DNA of 64,000 nt from Streptomyces sp. SID4985 (GTDB lineage Bacteria; Actinomycetota; Actinomycetes; Streptomycetales; Streptomycetaceae), in NCBI RefSeq assembly GCF_009863025.1, contig NZ_WWIR01000645.1, positions 1 through 64,000 on the forward strand. Reading direction: 5' to 3'. The position numbers and the translations under genes are program-made. Below are positions 42,107-50,403 of the stretch, in pieces (position 1 is the stretch's first letter; every line of letters begins with the position of its first letter). Under the pieces are notes generated by a model. That model was given only the letters and a program-made list of their open reading frames with translations, ran no database searches and had not been told where the DNA came from.

Positions 42107-42799
42107 TCACCCCGCGCGGACGTTCAGGGGCGGCAGCCACGCGTTGCCGCCCAGGTGCAGGCCCGCCCATTGGTGCCACCGTTCGAGAATCTCGTCCGGA
42201 CCCTCGTCCTCACCGTGCGGTCGGTGCGCCGCGCCGAACAACCGTGCCCCCCAGTCGAACCGTTCCAGTCGGTCGGCCGCCTCGACGCCCCACTCCAGCA
42301 GCGCGATCCGCTCCCCGCGCGAGGACAGCGCCCCCAGGTGCACTTCGAGGCGGCCGAGCGCGGCGAGGAGCGGTTCCGGCGGACCGCCGCCGATACGGGC
42401 CCGCAACGCGCGGGCGAGTTCGAGACGCAGTGGGGAGGAACCGCCCCCGGCGGTCTGCCCGGAGAGCCGGTCCGCCGCCGCGAGCAGGGAGTCGGTCCGG
42501 TGCGTGTGCCCCGCGAGCAACAGCTCCCAGGCGGCCTCCAACGGCCGGTTCCGGTCCAGCCAGCACTGCGCGGCGCGTTCGGGACGGCCCAGCAGGCGGT
42601 AACAGTGCGCGGCCTGGGCCGCGTGCCCGGCCCTGCGGTACGTCTCCGCCGCGTGCTCCAGGTCGCCCGCGCGCTCGTACGCCTCCGCCGCCGTCCACCG
42701 CCAGCCGACGGCGTCGTAGCAGCGGGCGGCGTCCGTGTGCGCGCCCGCCTCGGCGTAGGACCGGGCGGCCTTGACGAGCAGGTGGGCATGTCGGCTCAC
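42107..42799 (-). CDS. TPR-like helical repeat protein
   Basis: A 230-residue protein built of about five 20-residue helical hairpins in the first half (AARCYDAVGWRWTAAEAYER, AGDLEHAAETYRRAGHAAQA, AHCYRLLGRPERAAQCWLDR), each a short alpha-alpha repeat of the TPR/SNAP-like kind. The second half is less regular and ends NAWLPPLNV. Likely a protein-protein adaptor. It overlaps the preceding small gene by 4 bases and is followed after 3 bases by the bpX-like gene. Confidence 0.75.
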   Translation of the reverse strand: MSRHAHLLVKAARSYAEAGAHTDAARCYDAVGWRWTAAEAYERAGDLEHAAETYRRAGHAAQAAHCYRLLGRPERAAQCWLDRNRPLEAAWELLLAGHTHRTDSLLAAADRLSGQTAGGGSSPLRLELARALRARIGGGPPEPLLAALGRLEVHLGALSSRGERIALLEWGVEAADRLERFDWGARLFGAAHRPHGEDEGPDEILERWHQWAGLHLGGNAWLPPLNVRAG

Positions 42800-43074
42800 C
42801 AGGTCTCACGCTCGCCGTCGTCCGCCGTGTCCGCCGCGAGGTCGTCGGCGGTCTCCGCGTGCACCACGCGCGGAGCGGGCCAACCGGTCGGCGGGGCCTG
42901 CCGGATCTCCTCCACTTCGGGCCGGCGGGCCGCCACCGCTCCGAGCTCGGCGCTGATCCGGTCGTGTTCCGCGTCGTGATCGGCGCCGACGGAGGAGCCC
43001 CCGAGGTCGTCGACACGGAACAGCTCGACCTCGCCGGTCTCGGCGTTGAAACGGAACCGCACGCGCACCCGCAT
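42796..43074 (-). CDS. Small ternary-system accessory protein
   Basis: A 92-residue acidic protein. The N-terminus MRVRVRFRFNAETGEVELFR followed by VDDLGG looks like a beta-hairpin; the rest is polar and probably disordered (DLAADTADDGERETW). Small proteins starting with such RF(R)NxxTGEVE strands accompany FtsH-vWA-MoxR systems (fvmX type), an assignment made from context and memory. It begins 4 bases after the stop of the coiled-coil gene. Confidence 0.6.
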   Translation of the reverse strand: MRVRVRFRFNAETGEVELFRVDDLGGSSVGADHDAEHDRISAELGAVAARRPEVEEIRQAPPTGWPAPRVVHAETADDLAADTADDGERETW

Positions 43075-43078
43075 CGGG

Positions 43079-43873
43079 TCAGGCCTCCATCTCGAACTCG
43101 ATGTCGATGACATGGTCCGATTCCTCGACCTGGATGCCGGTGGCGCCGTGCTCGCGGGCGTACGCCAGAATCGCCTGACGGTAGGAAGCGGCCAGCACCT
43201 CGTTGACGGCACCGAGCCCGTCGCTCGCGAGCTGCTGCAGCCGCTCACGGTTCCGCGACTCCAACTCGCCCTGGAGACGCTCCCGTTCGCTCGCCAGGCG
43301 GGCCTCCGCGTCCGCCCCCGCGGCCGCGCGCAACCGCTCGTCGGCCGCCGCCGCTGCCGCGTCGGAGGCGTCCCGGGCCTGTCGGCGCACCTCTTCCAAC
43401 AGCCTCATGGCCTGCGACTCGGCGGCGTGTTCGGCCTGTCGCCGCGCGTCCGCCTCGGCGCTCGCGTAGGTGACGCCGCCGTAGTCGTCGTCGTAGTAAC
43501 GGCCTTCGCCCGCGCCCTGCGCCGTGTCGGACACGGTCCCGCTCAGTACGTCGCTCGCGCGACCCTCCGCACGGGCCTCCTCCTCCAGGCGGGCGGTCAC
43601 GAGGAGTTCGCCCGTCGACGGCCGGTACGTCACCCGTCCGTCGGGCAGGTCGAGGACGAAGACGCCGTCGGCCTCCTGCCAGCCGGGAGCGGAGGCGAGC
43701 GCGTGCTCGAACGCCTCGCGGGTGCGGGCGCCCAGGGTGCCGCCGAAGGGGTAGGCGACCTCAACTTCGCTGACCACGGTGTCGGTTCGGCTGACCCGGC
43801 GCTCGACCTCCACCTGCCAGGCCTCCACCACCTCCCGGGTCGCCGTGATGTTGACCCTGCGTGGGTTGCACAT
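43079..43873 (-). CDS. Coiled-coil accessory protein of the MoxR/AAA module
   Basis: A 264-residue protein. The N-terminal 100 residues form a compact domain (VEVERRVSRTDTVVSEVEVA, FVLDLPDGRVTYRPSTGELL). Residues about 130-225 are a long Ala/Glu/Arg-rich coiled coil. The C-terminus (SDHVIDIEFEMEA) is a strand-like acidic tail. The ATG at 43873 is chosen; a GTG at 43885 is possible. It lies 62 bases after moxR and is probably a structural partner (fvmX-like) of the ATPases. No enzyme motif. Confidence 0.65.
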   Translation of the reverse strand: MCNPRRVNITATREVVEAWQVEVERRVSRTDTVVSEVEVAYPFGGTLGARTREAFEHALASAPGWQEADGVFVLDLPDGRVTYRPSTGELLVTARLEEEARAEGRASDVLSGTVSDTAQGAGEGRYYDDDYGGVTYASAEADARRQAEHAAESQAMRLLEEVRRQARDASDAAAAAADERLRAAAGADAEARLASERERLQGELESRNRERLQQLASDGLGAVNEVLAASYRQAILAYAREHGATGIQVEESDHVIDIEFEMEA

Positions 43874-43935
43874 ACGCCCCGTCACCCCCAGTACGCCACC
43901 GGCTCCCCCGGAGCGGTGTGGAATCGGTCGGTCTC

Positions 43936-45099
43936 CTACACCCGCAGCAGCGCGAGGGTGTTGTCGATGATAGTGGTCAGTTCGTCACGGGCGGTGAGAT
44001 TGGCGGGCTCCACGCTCTCCAGCTCCAGGCGGAGCTTGTTCAGTCCGCGCAGCACGTTCTCGACGGCCGCGTCGGACGCACCGGCGGAGACCTGACGGCT
44101 CGTCAATTTGGCCTCGCCGAGGATGTGGTGTGCCGCTCGCAGGGTGGTGGAGGCCGACGGACCCCCGTCGGCCTCCACCACACGTTGCACCGACTCCTGG
44201 ACGAGCCGCTCGTGCGCGGGATCGGTCCAGATGTGCCGCAACGGCCACAGATCGCGGGGCTCGGCACGCACACTCTCCCGGCGCATCGCCGCGGCGGCCA
44301 CCAGCCGCAGACCGCGCACGATCCTGCGGTCCGACAACACGACTCCCTGCGCCAGCAGTTCGCGGATCAGGGAGCGGTACACGGCGGTCACCCGGTTCAG
44401 GTCGACCCGGTCGACCTGGCGGCCCAGCCGCTCCAGGGACTCGTGATCGACCCAGGTGTGGCCCGCGCCCTCCGCCGGGTGCGGAGCGAAGGACTTCTCG
44501 AGCAGCTCCTCGAGATGGCTGTCCGCCACGGGCGACACGTTCACCCGCAGCAGGAAACGGTCGGCGAAGGCGACGAGCGCCGGGTCCTGCGGGAGGGTGT
44601 TCGACGCACCGATCAGGCTGATCAGCGGCACCGGCTGGGACTCCCTGCCGTGATGGAACACCCGCTCGTTCATCACGGTCAGAAGGGTGTTGAGGATCGG
44701 GCTGCCGCACTGGAAGATCTCGTCAAGGAAGGCGATGAGAGCCTCGGGCAGCATGCCCTCCGTGCGGATCGCGTGCCTGCCGTCCCGGAACGCGGCGACG
44801 TCGACGGGTCCGAACACCTCGGACGGCTCGGTGAACCGCGTCAGCAGCCGGACGAACGGCCGGGTGCCCAGACCGGCGGCGAACCGGGTCACGAGGTCCG
44901 TCTTACCGGTTCCCGGCGGCCCCAGCAACAGCACGTGCTCACGGGCGATGACCGCGACCTCCAGGAGGTCGAGCGCGAGCCGCCGCCCCACGAAGTGGTG
45001 CCCCACACTGCGCCCGAGCGCCTGCAGCCGGTGGATCGCCGCCAGATCGTCCGGGCTCCACGGCGGGAGTTCCCCGTACCGGTGCGCCGCGGTCGTCAC
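43936..45099 (-). CDS. MoxR/RavA-type AAA+ ATPase
   Basis: A 387-residue AAA+ ATPase of the MoxR clade. Walker A GPPGTGKT at residues 60-67, Walker B AFLDEIF at 124-129, sensor 1 region LIGASNTLP and ADRFLLRVNVSPV with the MoxR-type insert before helix 2. The C-terminal lid domain is helical and ends NTLALLRV. MoxR proteins remodel or insert metal into vWA partners; here the vWA protein is the WD40-vWA at the operon end. Overlaps the AAA+ gene upstream by 4 bases (45096-45099). Confidence 0.92.
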   Translation of the reverse strand: MTTAAHRYGELPPWSPDDLAAIHRLQALGRSVGHHFVGRRLALDLLEVAVIAREHVLLLGPPGTGKTDLVTRFAAGLGTRPFVRLLTRFTEPSEVFGPVDVAAFRDGRHAIRTEGMLPEALIAFLDEIFQCGSPILNTLLTVMNERVFHHGRESQPVPLISLIGASNTLPQDPALVAFADRFLLRVNVSPVADSHLEELLEKSFAPHPAEGAGHTWVDHESLERLGRQVDRVDLNRVTAVYRSLIRELLAQGVVLSDRRIVRGLRLVAAAAMRRESVRAEPRDLWPLRHIWTDPAHERLVQESVQRVVEADGGPSASTTLRAAHHILGEAKLTSRQVSAGASDAAVENVLRGLNKLRLELESVEPANLTARDELTTIIDNTLALLRV

Positions 45100-46901
45100 T
45101 GGCGCTCCGCGGCGCGCTGGCGGCGGTCCTGCTGCAGCTTGCCCACGAGCCAGCCCATGCGGCGCGGGCTGGGCGGGGTCTTGCGCAGATACAGGTCGAC
45201 GAACGCCTCACTCATGATGGAGCGCAGCTCGTCGCCGTTGCGGTTCTCGCTCGCCTCGGCGATGAGTTCCAACAGCTCCTCCTGCAGATCGATGGAGTAA
45301 CGACGGGCATGGTGACGCAGGATCGCCCGGCGCGCGGGAAGGTCCGGCAGCCCGACGGCCAGGCTGCGGAAGCGGCTGGGGCGCAGAAGGGCCTCGTCGA
45401 TGATGTCGATGCGGTTGGTGGTGCCGATGACCAGCATCGGCACCTCCGGCCGGAAGCCGTCCATCTCCGTGAGGATCTGGGCGACGACGCTGTTGCCGAC
45501 CCGGGTGCCCCCGTCACCGCGTCCGGAGCGCTGCATGGTGATGGCGTCGATCTCGTCGAAGACGATCACCGAGGGCGCGCTGCGCCGGGCCGCGGCGAAC
45601 AGCTCGCGCACCTTGCGCTCGCTCTCGCCGACGTACATGTCGATCACCTCGGGCCCGGAGACCACCTGGATGGTCGCGTTGAGCTCGTTGGCGATGGCCT
45701 TGGCGAAGAGGGTCTTCCCGGTGCCGGGCGGGCCGTGGAAGATGAAGCCGCGCGGCACCAGTTCGTTGCGCACCTCCTCCATCGACGCGGGCAGCTCCTG
45801 CGCGCCGCTCACGAGGGACAGCGCCTGGCGGATCTCCGCCTTGACCTCCTCGTAGCCGCCGATGTCCTGCAGGGTCACCTGTGGGATCTCGAAGCCCGAG
45901 TACTGCTGGGCCTTGAAGGTGAGCAGTGTCCTGCGCAGGTCCGAGACGGTGGCGCGGTCGGACTCCGCGTGCACCTGGCGTGCGTAGCGCATGGCCTGCC
46001 GCAGCCGCACCGGGTTCATGCCCGCGATGTGCTTGTAGAACTCCCGTGGCTGGAAGCCCTCGAAGGTCGCCGCCTCGGCCGAGGTCACCAGGGCCTGCCC
46101 GAGCGGGACTTCACCGCCTCCGGGCGGGGTGACGTTGGGGGGCAGACCGGTGAGCGAGAGCCGCGCGCTGAACCGCTCGGCGAGCACCTCGGGCAGGGAG
46201 AGCGAGGTGTCGGCGAAGGCCAGCACGAGGCTGTCCGGATACTCGTAGAGCAGTTCGACCAGTTCCCGGGCCTCGGTGTGCCGGCTGACGTCGGCGCCTC
46301 CGCACAGCAGGTCGAGGTGGGGCAGCACGATGACGTCCCCCTCTTTCAGCCCTTCGAGCTGCGTACGCAGCTGGGCGAGCCGCCGCTGACGCGGGTTGGC
46401 CGAGAGGTCGGCCACCGGGTCGTCCGCCGGGTCGGGCTCGGCGAGCAGGATCCCGCGCCGCTGGGCGAGCGAGGTCATGTCGGGCCACAGATGGGCGACG
46501 ACGAGCTTCTCGGTGATCACGAGCACGGGGAGGTCCGCGCGCAGCAGGGAGGCGACACGCTCGATGCTGTCCCAGTACGCCAGCCGTACGGCCTCCTCGT
46601 CGGAGACGGACTCGGGATGGCCGGACGGATCCGCCGGAGGCGGGCCGGGCGACTTCTCGATCACGGGGGCAGGGCGGGCGGCGGGCATGAAGACGTGGGC
46701 GCCCGGGGTGACTTCCGCGCGCAGCAGGCACGTCACGGCGAAGTCCGACCAGGGGCGGTCCGCGTACTCCGGGGGCAGCTCTTCGAGCAGCAGGAAGTCT
46801 CCGGACGCCAGCGCCTCGCGCAGCGGCAGGGAGCCGGAGGACGAGAGCAGCCGGAGGCGGTCGTCGTCGCCGCCTGCGACGACGGTCAGCGGGAAGGTCA
46901 C
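45096..46901 (-). CDS. Cdc48/FtsH-type AAA+ ATPase with degenerate N-terminal NTPase half
   Basis: A 601-residue ATPase. The C-terminal AAA domain is intact: Walker A GPPGTGKT (390-397), Walker B VIVFDEID (445-452), GTTNRIDIIDEALLRPSRF with sensor and arginine-finger region, preceded by DIGGYEEVKAEIRQAL as in Cdc48/FtsH. The N-terminal half (about 100-260) looks like a worn-out AAA domain, with GDVIVLPHLDLL but no Walker A. There are no membrane segments and no HExxH, so it is not an FtsH protease but may unfold clients. GTG at 46901 overlaps the upstream stop. Confidence 0.9.
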   Translation of the reverse strand: MTFPLTVVAGGDDDRLRLLSSSGSLPLREALASGDFLLLEELPPEYADRPWSDFAVTCLLRAEVTPGAHVFMPAARPAPVIEKSPGPPPADPSGHPESVSDEEAVRLAYWDSIERVASLLRADLPVLVITEKLVVAHLWPDMTSLAQRRGILLAEPDPADDPVADLSANPRQRRLAQLRTQLEGLKEGDVIVLPHLDLLCGGADVSRHTEARELVELLYEYPDSLVLAFADTSLSLPEVLAERFSARLSLTGLPPNVTPPGGGEVPLGQALVTSAEAATFEGFQPREFYKHIAGMNPVRLRQAMRYARQVHAESDRATVSDLRRTLLTFKAQQYSGFEIPQVTLQDIGGYEEVKAEIRQALSLVSGAQELPASMEEVRNELVPRGFIFHGPPGTGKTLFAKAIANELNATIQVVSGPEVIDMYVGESERKVRELFAAARRSAPSVIVFDEIDAITMQRSGRGDGGTRVGNSVVAQILTEMDGFRPEVPMLVIGTTNRIDIIDEALLRPSRFRSLAVGLPDLPARRAILRHHARRYSIDLQEELLELIAEASENRNGDELRSIMSEAFVDLYLRKTPPSPRRMGWLVGKLQQDRRQRAAERQ

Positions 46902-47797
46902 CGGGCCGTCACCGCCCGCAGCTCCCGCAGGGCCTCGGCCCGCGCGCGCAGCCGGGACAGCCGGAGTCCGCCCTCGTGTCCCCGGAGCATCCTGCGGGCG
47001 CGGAGCTCGGCGGGGAAGCGCGTTACGAGCACGTCGAGCGGCCGCCACCAGTCGGACGTCGCATCCGCCCACGCTGCCGCCGCCCGGTCGGTGTCCGGGG
47101 CACCCGAGGTCTCCCCGGTGAGCACCGCCACCGCCTCGCGGGTGCGCCGCATGTAGTACGGCCCGTGGTGGAGCAGCGCCGTCTCGTACACGTCGTAGAC
47201 CCACTGTCGCTCGGCCGGGTCGAACCGGTAGCGGCTCAGCAGCCCGGAGCGCCAGAGCATGGCGTCGGGCGTGCGCGGGGGAGCGGACAGCGCGGCGGTC
47301 ACGGTGCGGCGGCCCTCCGGGTGGTCCAGGAGCCGGTCGAGGAGCTGGCGGCACGGCTCGTCGTCGCCCGGCGCGGGCGCGTCGAACAGGCCGGTCAGGG
47401 GAGAGTGGCGCAGCAGCGCGGTACCCAGCGAGGTGCCGACGGACCGCGATCCCGCCGTGAGCACGGGGTGGACGAGGCCGTGCCGGGCGAGCAGGTCGCG
47501 GGCGGACCCGGGCGCGGACACCGAGTCCAGGGTCCGTTCCGCCAGGGAGCCCTCGCGCAGCGCCACGGCCGCGGCCAGCAGAAGCGTGGGGAGGCCCGCC
47601 GGACCCGGGTCGCCCAGCGGCGGGTCCGACAGGCGCATCCTCGCCGCCGTCACCGCCGCGAGCCGCTCCACCAGGAGCGCCGGATCCTGCTCCGGTGACG
47701 TAGGTCCGGCCGTGCGGCCGGGCAGCGGTGCCCCGGTCTCCGGCTCACTGGCGGCCCAGCGAAGAAGCCGCGGGACGGTATCTGTCACTGTTGTCAT
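46898..47797 (-). CDS. Unknown helical protein of the island
   Basis: A 299-residue protein without recognised motifs, mostly helical and rich in Ala, Leu and Arg. Landmarks are DPALLVERLAAVTAARMRLS, ARDLLARHGLVHPVLTAGSR, YETALLHHGPYYMRRTREAV and a C-terminal basic helix. The ATG at 47797 is used (GTG at 47800 also possible); it begins inside the 3' end of the JAB gene, a 53-base overlap, so translation of the two is coupled. Conserved position between JAB and AAA+ genes would suggest an adaptor between peptidase and unfoldase; that is inference. Confidence 0.6.
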   Translation of the reverse strand: MTTVTDTVPRLLRWAASEPETGAPLPGRTAGPTSPEQDPALLVERLAAVTAARMRLSDPPLGDPGPAGLPTLLLAAAVALREGSLAERTLDSVSAPGSARDLLARHGLVHPVLTAGSRSVGTSLGTALLRHSPLTGLFDAPAPGDDEPCRQLLDRLLDHPEGRRTVTAALSAPPRTPDAMLWRSGLLSRYRFDPAERQWVYDVYETALLHHGPYYMRRTREAVAVLTGETSGAPDTDRAAAAWADATSDWWRPLDVLVTRFPAELRARRMLRGHEGGLRLSRLRARAEALRELRAVTAR

Positions 47798-48782
47798 CAC
47801 GGCTCCACAGGGAACTGGCCTCCATGGTGGCGTCGGACCGCGCGTAGCAGCGCAGTACCCGGTTGCCTTCGGAGTAGTTGATCAGTGCGGCCACCTGCCA
47901 GGGACGGCGGAAGGTGGCCCGGTGCAGATCGATGTCGGTGCCCGACAGCCCCATCCTTCCGACCGCCGGGAAAAGGTGGGTGTGGTACCAGCCGACCAGC
48001 CGGGCTCCGGGGTGTCGGTCCCTGAGAGCACGGCTCATGGCGCCGAAGGAGTCGCCGGTGAACGTGAAGTGCATCAAGGACGCCCCGGTGTGCTCCGCCG
48101 GCAGAACGTGCTCCACCACCACGACGTAGCGCTCCTCGGCCTCCGGGCGCCGGTATGCCTTGCCGAACAGGAAGCCGCCCTCCTCGACCCGGTCGGACAA
48201 GGGGAGTTCACGTGTCAGGAGCCGCTCGATGCCCGGGGCCAGGACCACGGTCACACGCTGGTCCTCCGTCGAGGGCGGAAGAACCGATTCCACCAGGTCG
48301 AACTCCGGCAGCTCCGGCTCGGCGGCGGGGCGCACCCCGAAGGAGAGCCGGGCGGACCGGGAGATGTCCACGTCCATGGCTCCCGAGACAGGCGGAGGAA
48401 GCCGCCGTACGGGGGCGTCGTCCATGCCCGGTGCGTCGATGCGGAACGACCAGTACTCCTCGGACGCGTCGATCTCCCGCGCGAGCGCGGTGAGCGCGGG
48501 GCCCAGGAGACCCTTGACGGAGTGCGGATGACGGTAGATCACTCGACCCTCCACCTGTGCCATGACGTTCAGATAGCCGTAACCGGACTGGCGGTTCTTC
48601 AGAAGAGGCGGCCCGGGGTAGTCCTCCGGGTCCTCGATCGGCTGGAACCTGAGATTGAAGGCGGCCCGGCGCCGGTCGGCGGCCAGTTCGTCCGCGAGGA
48701 CGGCCTTGAGCAGCGCGATGAGGCCGACCCTGCGCTCGGGCACGTGGGCGTCGCCGCGGTACAGCTCGACTTCAACCCGCAT
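47745..48782 (-). CDS. JAB/JAMM-domain isopeptidase with N-terminal extension
   Basis: A 345-residue protein. The C-terminal half is a JAB metallopeptidase with the full JAMM set: Glu200/201 in VEEGGFLFG, HTH (His267, His269) in GWYHTHLFP, and SGTD (Ser280, Asp283) in GLSGTDIDLH, so zinc binding and deubiquitinase-like activity are expected. The first 170 residues form an extra domain (LRFQPIEDPEDYPGPPLLKN, GYGYLNVMAQVEGRVIYRHP) of unknown kind. ATG at 48782, overlapping the E2 stop by 11 bases. In the E1-E2-JAB order it is the natural maturation or removal enzyme of a ubiquitin-like modification. Confidence 0.9.
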   Translation of the reverse strand: MRVEVELYRGDAHVPERRVGLIALLKAVLADELAADRRRAAFNLRFQPIEDPEDYPGPPLLKNRQSGYGYLNVMAQVEGRVIYRHPHSVKGLLGPALTALAREIDASEEYWSFRIDAPGMDDAPVRRLPPPVSGAMDVDISRSARLSFGVRPAAEPELPEFDLVESVLPPSTEDQRVTVVLAPGIERLLTRELPLSDRVEEGGFLFGKAYRRPEAEERYVVVVEHVLPAEHTGASLMHFTFTGDSFGAMSRALRDRHPGARLVGWYHTHLFPAVGRMGLSGTDIDLHRATFRRPWQVAALINYSEGNRVLRCYARSDATMEASSLWSRDDNSDRYRPAASSLGRQ

Positions 48783-50403
48783 CGCCGACCTCGTCCGACG
48801 GCCGCACACGCAGGGCCCTGTGGCGCAGACCCTCGTCACCCGCGGGGTCGGCCGATCCGGCGGCGGCCCCTCTGATCGCTGCGATCATCGCCTGTCCCCT
48901 CTCGGACCTCGCCCAGATGGCGGCCTGCCTGTCGACCGTTCCGCCGCCGCCCTCGTTCTCCGTACGTACGTCGTAGTTCCGGTACCTCGCCATGTCCACC
49001 AGGATCTGGCACAGCTGGCCGAAGTCGAGCGTGGGGCGGTAGGAGCCCTGCAGCGCGCCGAGGCAGACCAGACCGTCCGGGGCCGCCGTCAGATTGCGCG
49101 CGATGTTCGGGTGGAAGATCGGCGTGAGCCAGATCGCGGCCGGAGCCTGCAGCGGGAAGCCCGCTCCCAGGGCGATGAGCACGGTGTGCTCCTGCTGCGC
49201 CGAGGGATCCGCGTCATGGGGCTCACCGGCGCCGGGCGGCCGGAACCCCGGCGCCCGGAAGCCCACTTCGTACTCGGTGGGGAAGTCCGGGTCGTCCATC
49301 TCCAGCACCGTGAAGTTCTCGTGCCGCTTCTCGTATCTGCGGATCTCCTCGCGCACGCGCAGGATGGCCTGGAGCTTCAGCTGGCCGATGCCCGCCGTGC
49401 TCTCCGGATAGACGTTGAGGGTGTCGCCGTCCCCGACGCCCGCGTCGTGCAGGGACTGGCTCGGGTCGAGGCGCAGGAAGCTGCCGTCGGGCTGGAGATG
49501 GTCCACGACCGTGCGCCTGCGGTGGCCGACCCTGTCATGGGTGGTGTCCGAGCCGTACTGGGACAGGATCGCCACGGCGATGTCCCGCACCGTGGTGATC
49601 GACGGAACTCCCGCGAAGTCGAACGGCTGATGGTCCGGCCCGCGCACCAGCAACTTCTCCAGCAGATAGGGGCGATGCTCGTACGCGTCCTGGATGATCT
49701 CGAGGTCGGGCGCCGCTCCGTCCTGCACGAGCCGTCGGCGCAGCGCCTCGATACGGTCCTCGGCCAGCTCGTGCCGTACGGACACGGCGACCTGGCCGAA
49801 GTCGACGCCGTCGTTCGCGCTCACGTACAGGACCTGGGCGGACGGGTCCTCCGTCTCGCGCACCGCCTGGATGAACTCGGGGTGGTGGCCGCGCCCCACG
49901 AAGATCAGCACGACGTGCGGGCCCTGCGGTTCGGGCGACGGACGCGTGGGCGTGGGCTGTCCGTGAAACGGCGCCCCGGAGCCGTGACCGGTCCCGGGCG
50001 ACGGACGGGCGGAGGGCTGCGTCCACCGGACACCGGGCTCCGGTTCGGGCGGAGACTCCCGCGCCGTGGTGGGGGGCCGCGTCGGCGTTTCCCGCTGGGG
50101 GGCGGCGGACGCCTGATCGGGTCCGTCGGCTGTGCCCGCCGACTCGGGGGACAGGGACTCGCGGGCCCTGCGCAGGACCGGGTTGCCCGGATACTCGGTG
50201 GACGTGATGAGGATCAGTTCACGCTCGCCGTCGAGCATCACTCCCGCGTCCACGAGACGGCGTACCTCCGACCAGAAGAGCTTCGCGTTGAGCTCCGTGG
50301 ACGGGATCCGCTGGGCCGGGAAGCCGGTCTGCGTCCGCAGGATGATCACCGCTTCCTGCGGTGGGATGATGCGCGCCAGCTCCGCGTAGATCTCGTCCTT
50401 CAC
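48772..50403 (-). CDS. EAD-like, ubiquitin-like and E2 (UBC) domain fusion protein
   Basis: A 543-residue multidomain protein. Residues 1-82 are a helical adaptor shared with both CHAT proteases (DEIYAELARIIPPQEAVIIL, then FWSEVRRLVDAGV and EYPGN). Residues 83-162 are a Pro-rich linker. Residues 163-240 are a small alpha/beta domain (HVVLIFVGRGHHPEFIQAVR). Residues 245-335 are beta-grasp, ubiquitin-like (YLLEKLLVRGPDHQPFDF to LHDAGVGDGDTLNVYP). Residues 340-480 are an E2 fold with FPLQAP, HPNI (431-434) and the active-site Cys447 in GLVCLG. GTG start overlaps the E1 stop. Likely transfers a ubiquitin-like tag. Confidence 0.88.
   Translation of the reverse strand: MKDEIYAELARIIPPQEAVIILRTQTGFPAQRIPSTELNAKLFWSEVRRLVDAGVMLDGERELILITSTEYPGNPVLRRARESLSPESAGTADGPDQASAAPQRETPTRPPTTARESPPEPEPGVRWTQPSARPSPGTGHGSGAPFHGQPTPTRPSPEPQGPHVVLIFVGRGHHPEFIQAVRETEDPSAQVLYVSANDGVDFGQVAVSVRHELAEDRIEALRRRLVQDGAAPDLEIIQDAYEHRPYLLEKLLVRGPDHQPFDFAGVPSITTVRDIAVAILSQYGSDTTHDRVGHRRRTVVDHLQPDGSFLRLDPSQSLHDAGVGDGDTLNVYPESTAGIGQLKLQAILRVREEIRRYEKRHENFTVLEMDDPDFPTEYEVGFRAPGFRPPGAGEPHDADPSAQQEHTVLIALGAGFPLQAPAAIWLTPIFHPNIARNLTAAPDGLVCLGALQGSYRPTLDFGQLCQILVDMARYRNYDVRTENEGGGGTVDRQAAIWARSERGQAMIAAIRGAAAGSADPAGDEGLRHRALRVRPSDEVGDAG

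Noticed and set aside
45096-46901. FtsH protease
   Set aside because: The AAA core is FtsH/Cdc48-like, but there are no membrane segments and no HExxH zinc protease domain.
48772-50403. Type VII secretion YukD/EsaB protein because of the ubiquitin-like domain
   Set aside because: No EccC, WXG100 or other secretion genes are present; the neighbours are E1, E2 and JAB functions.
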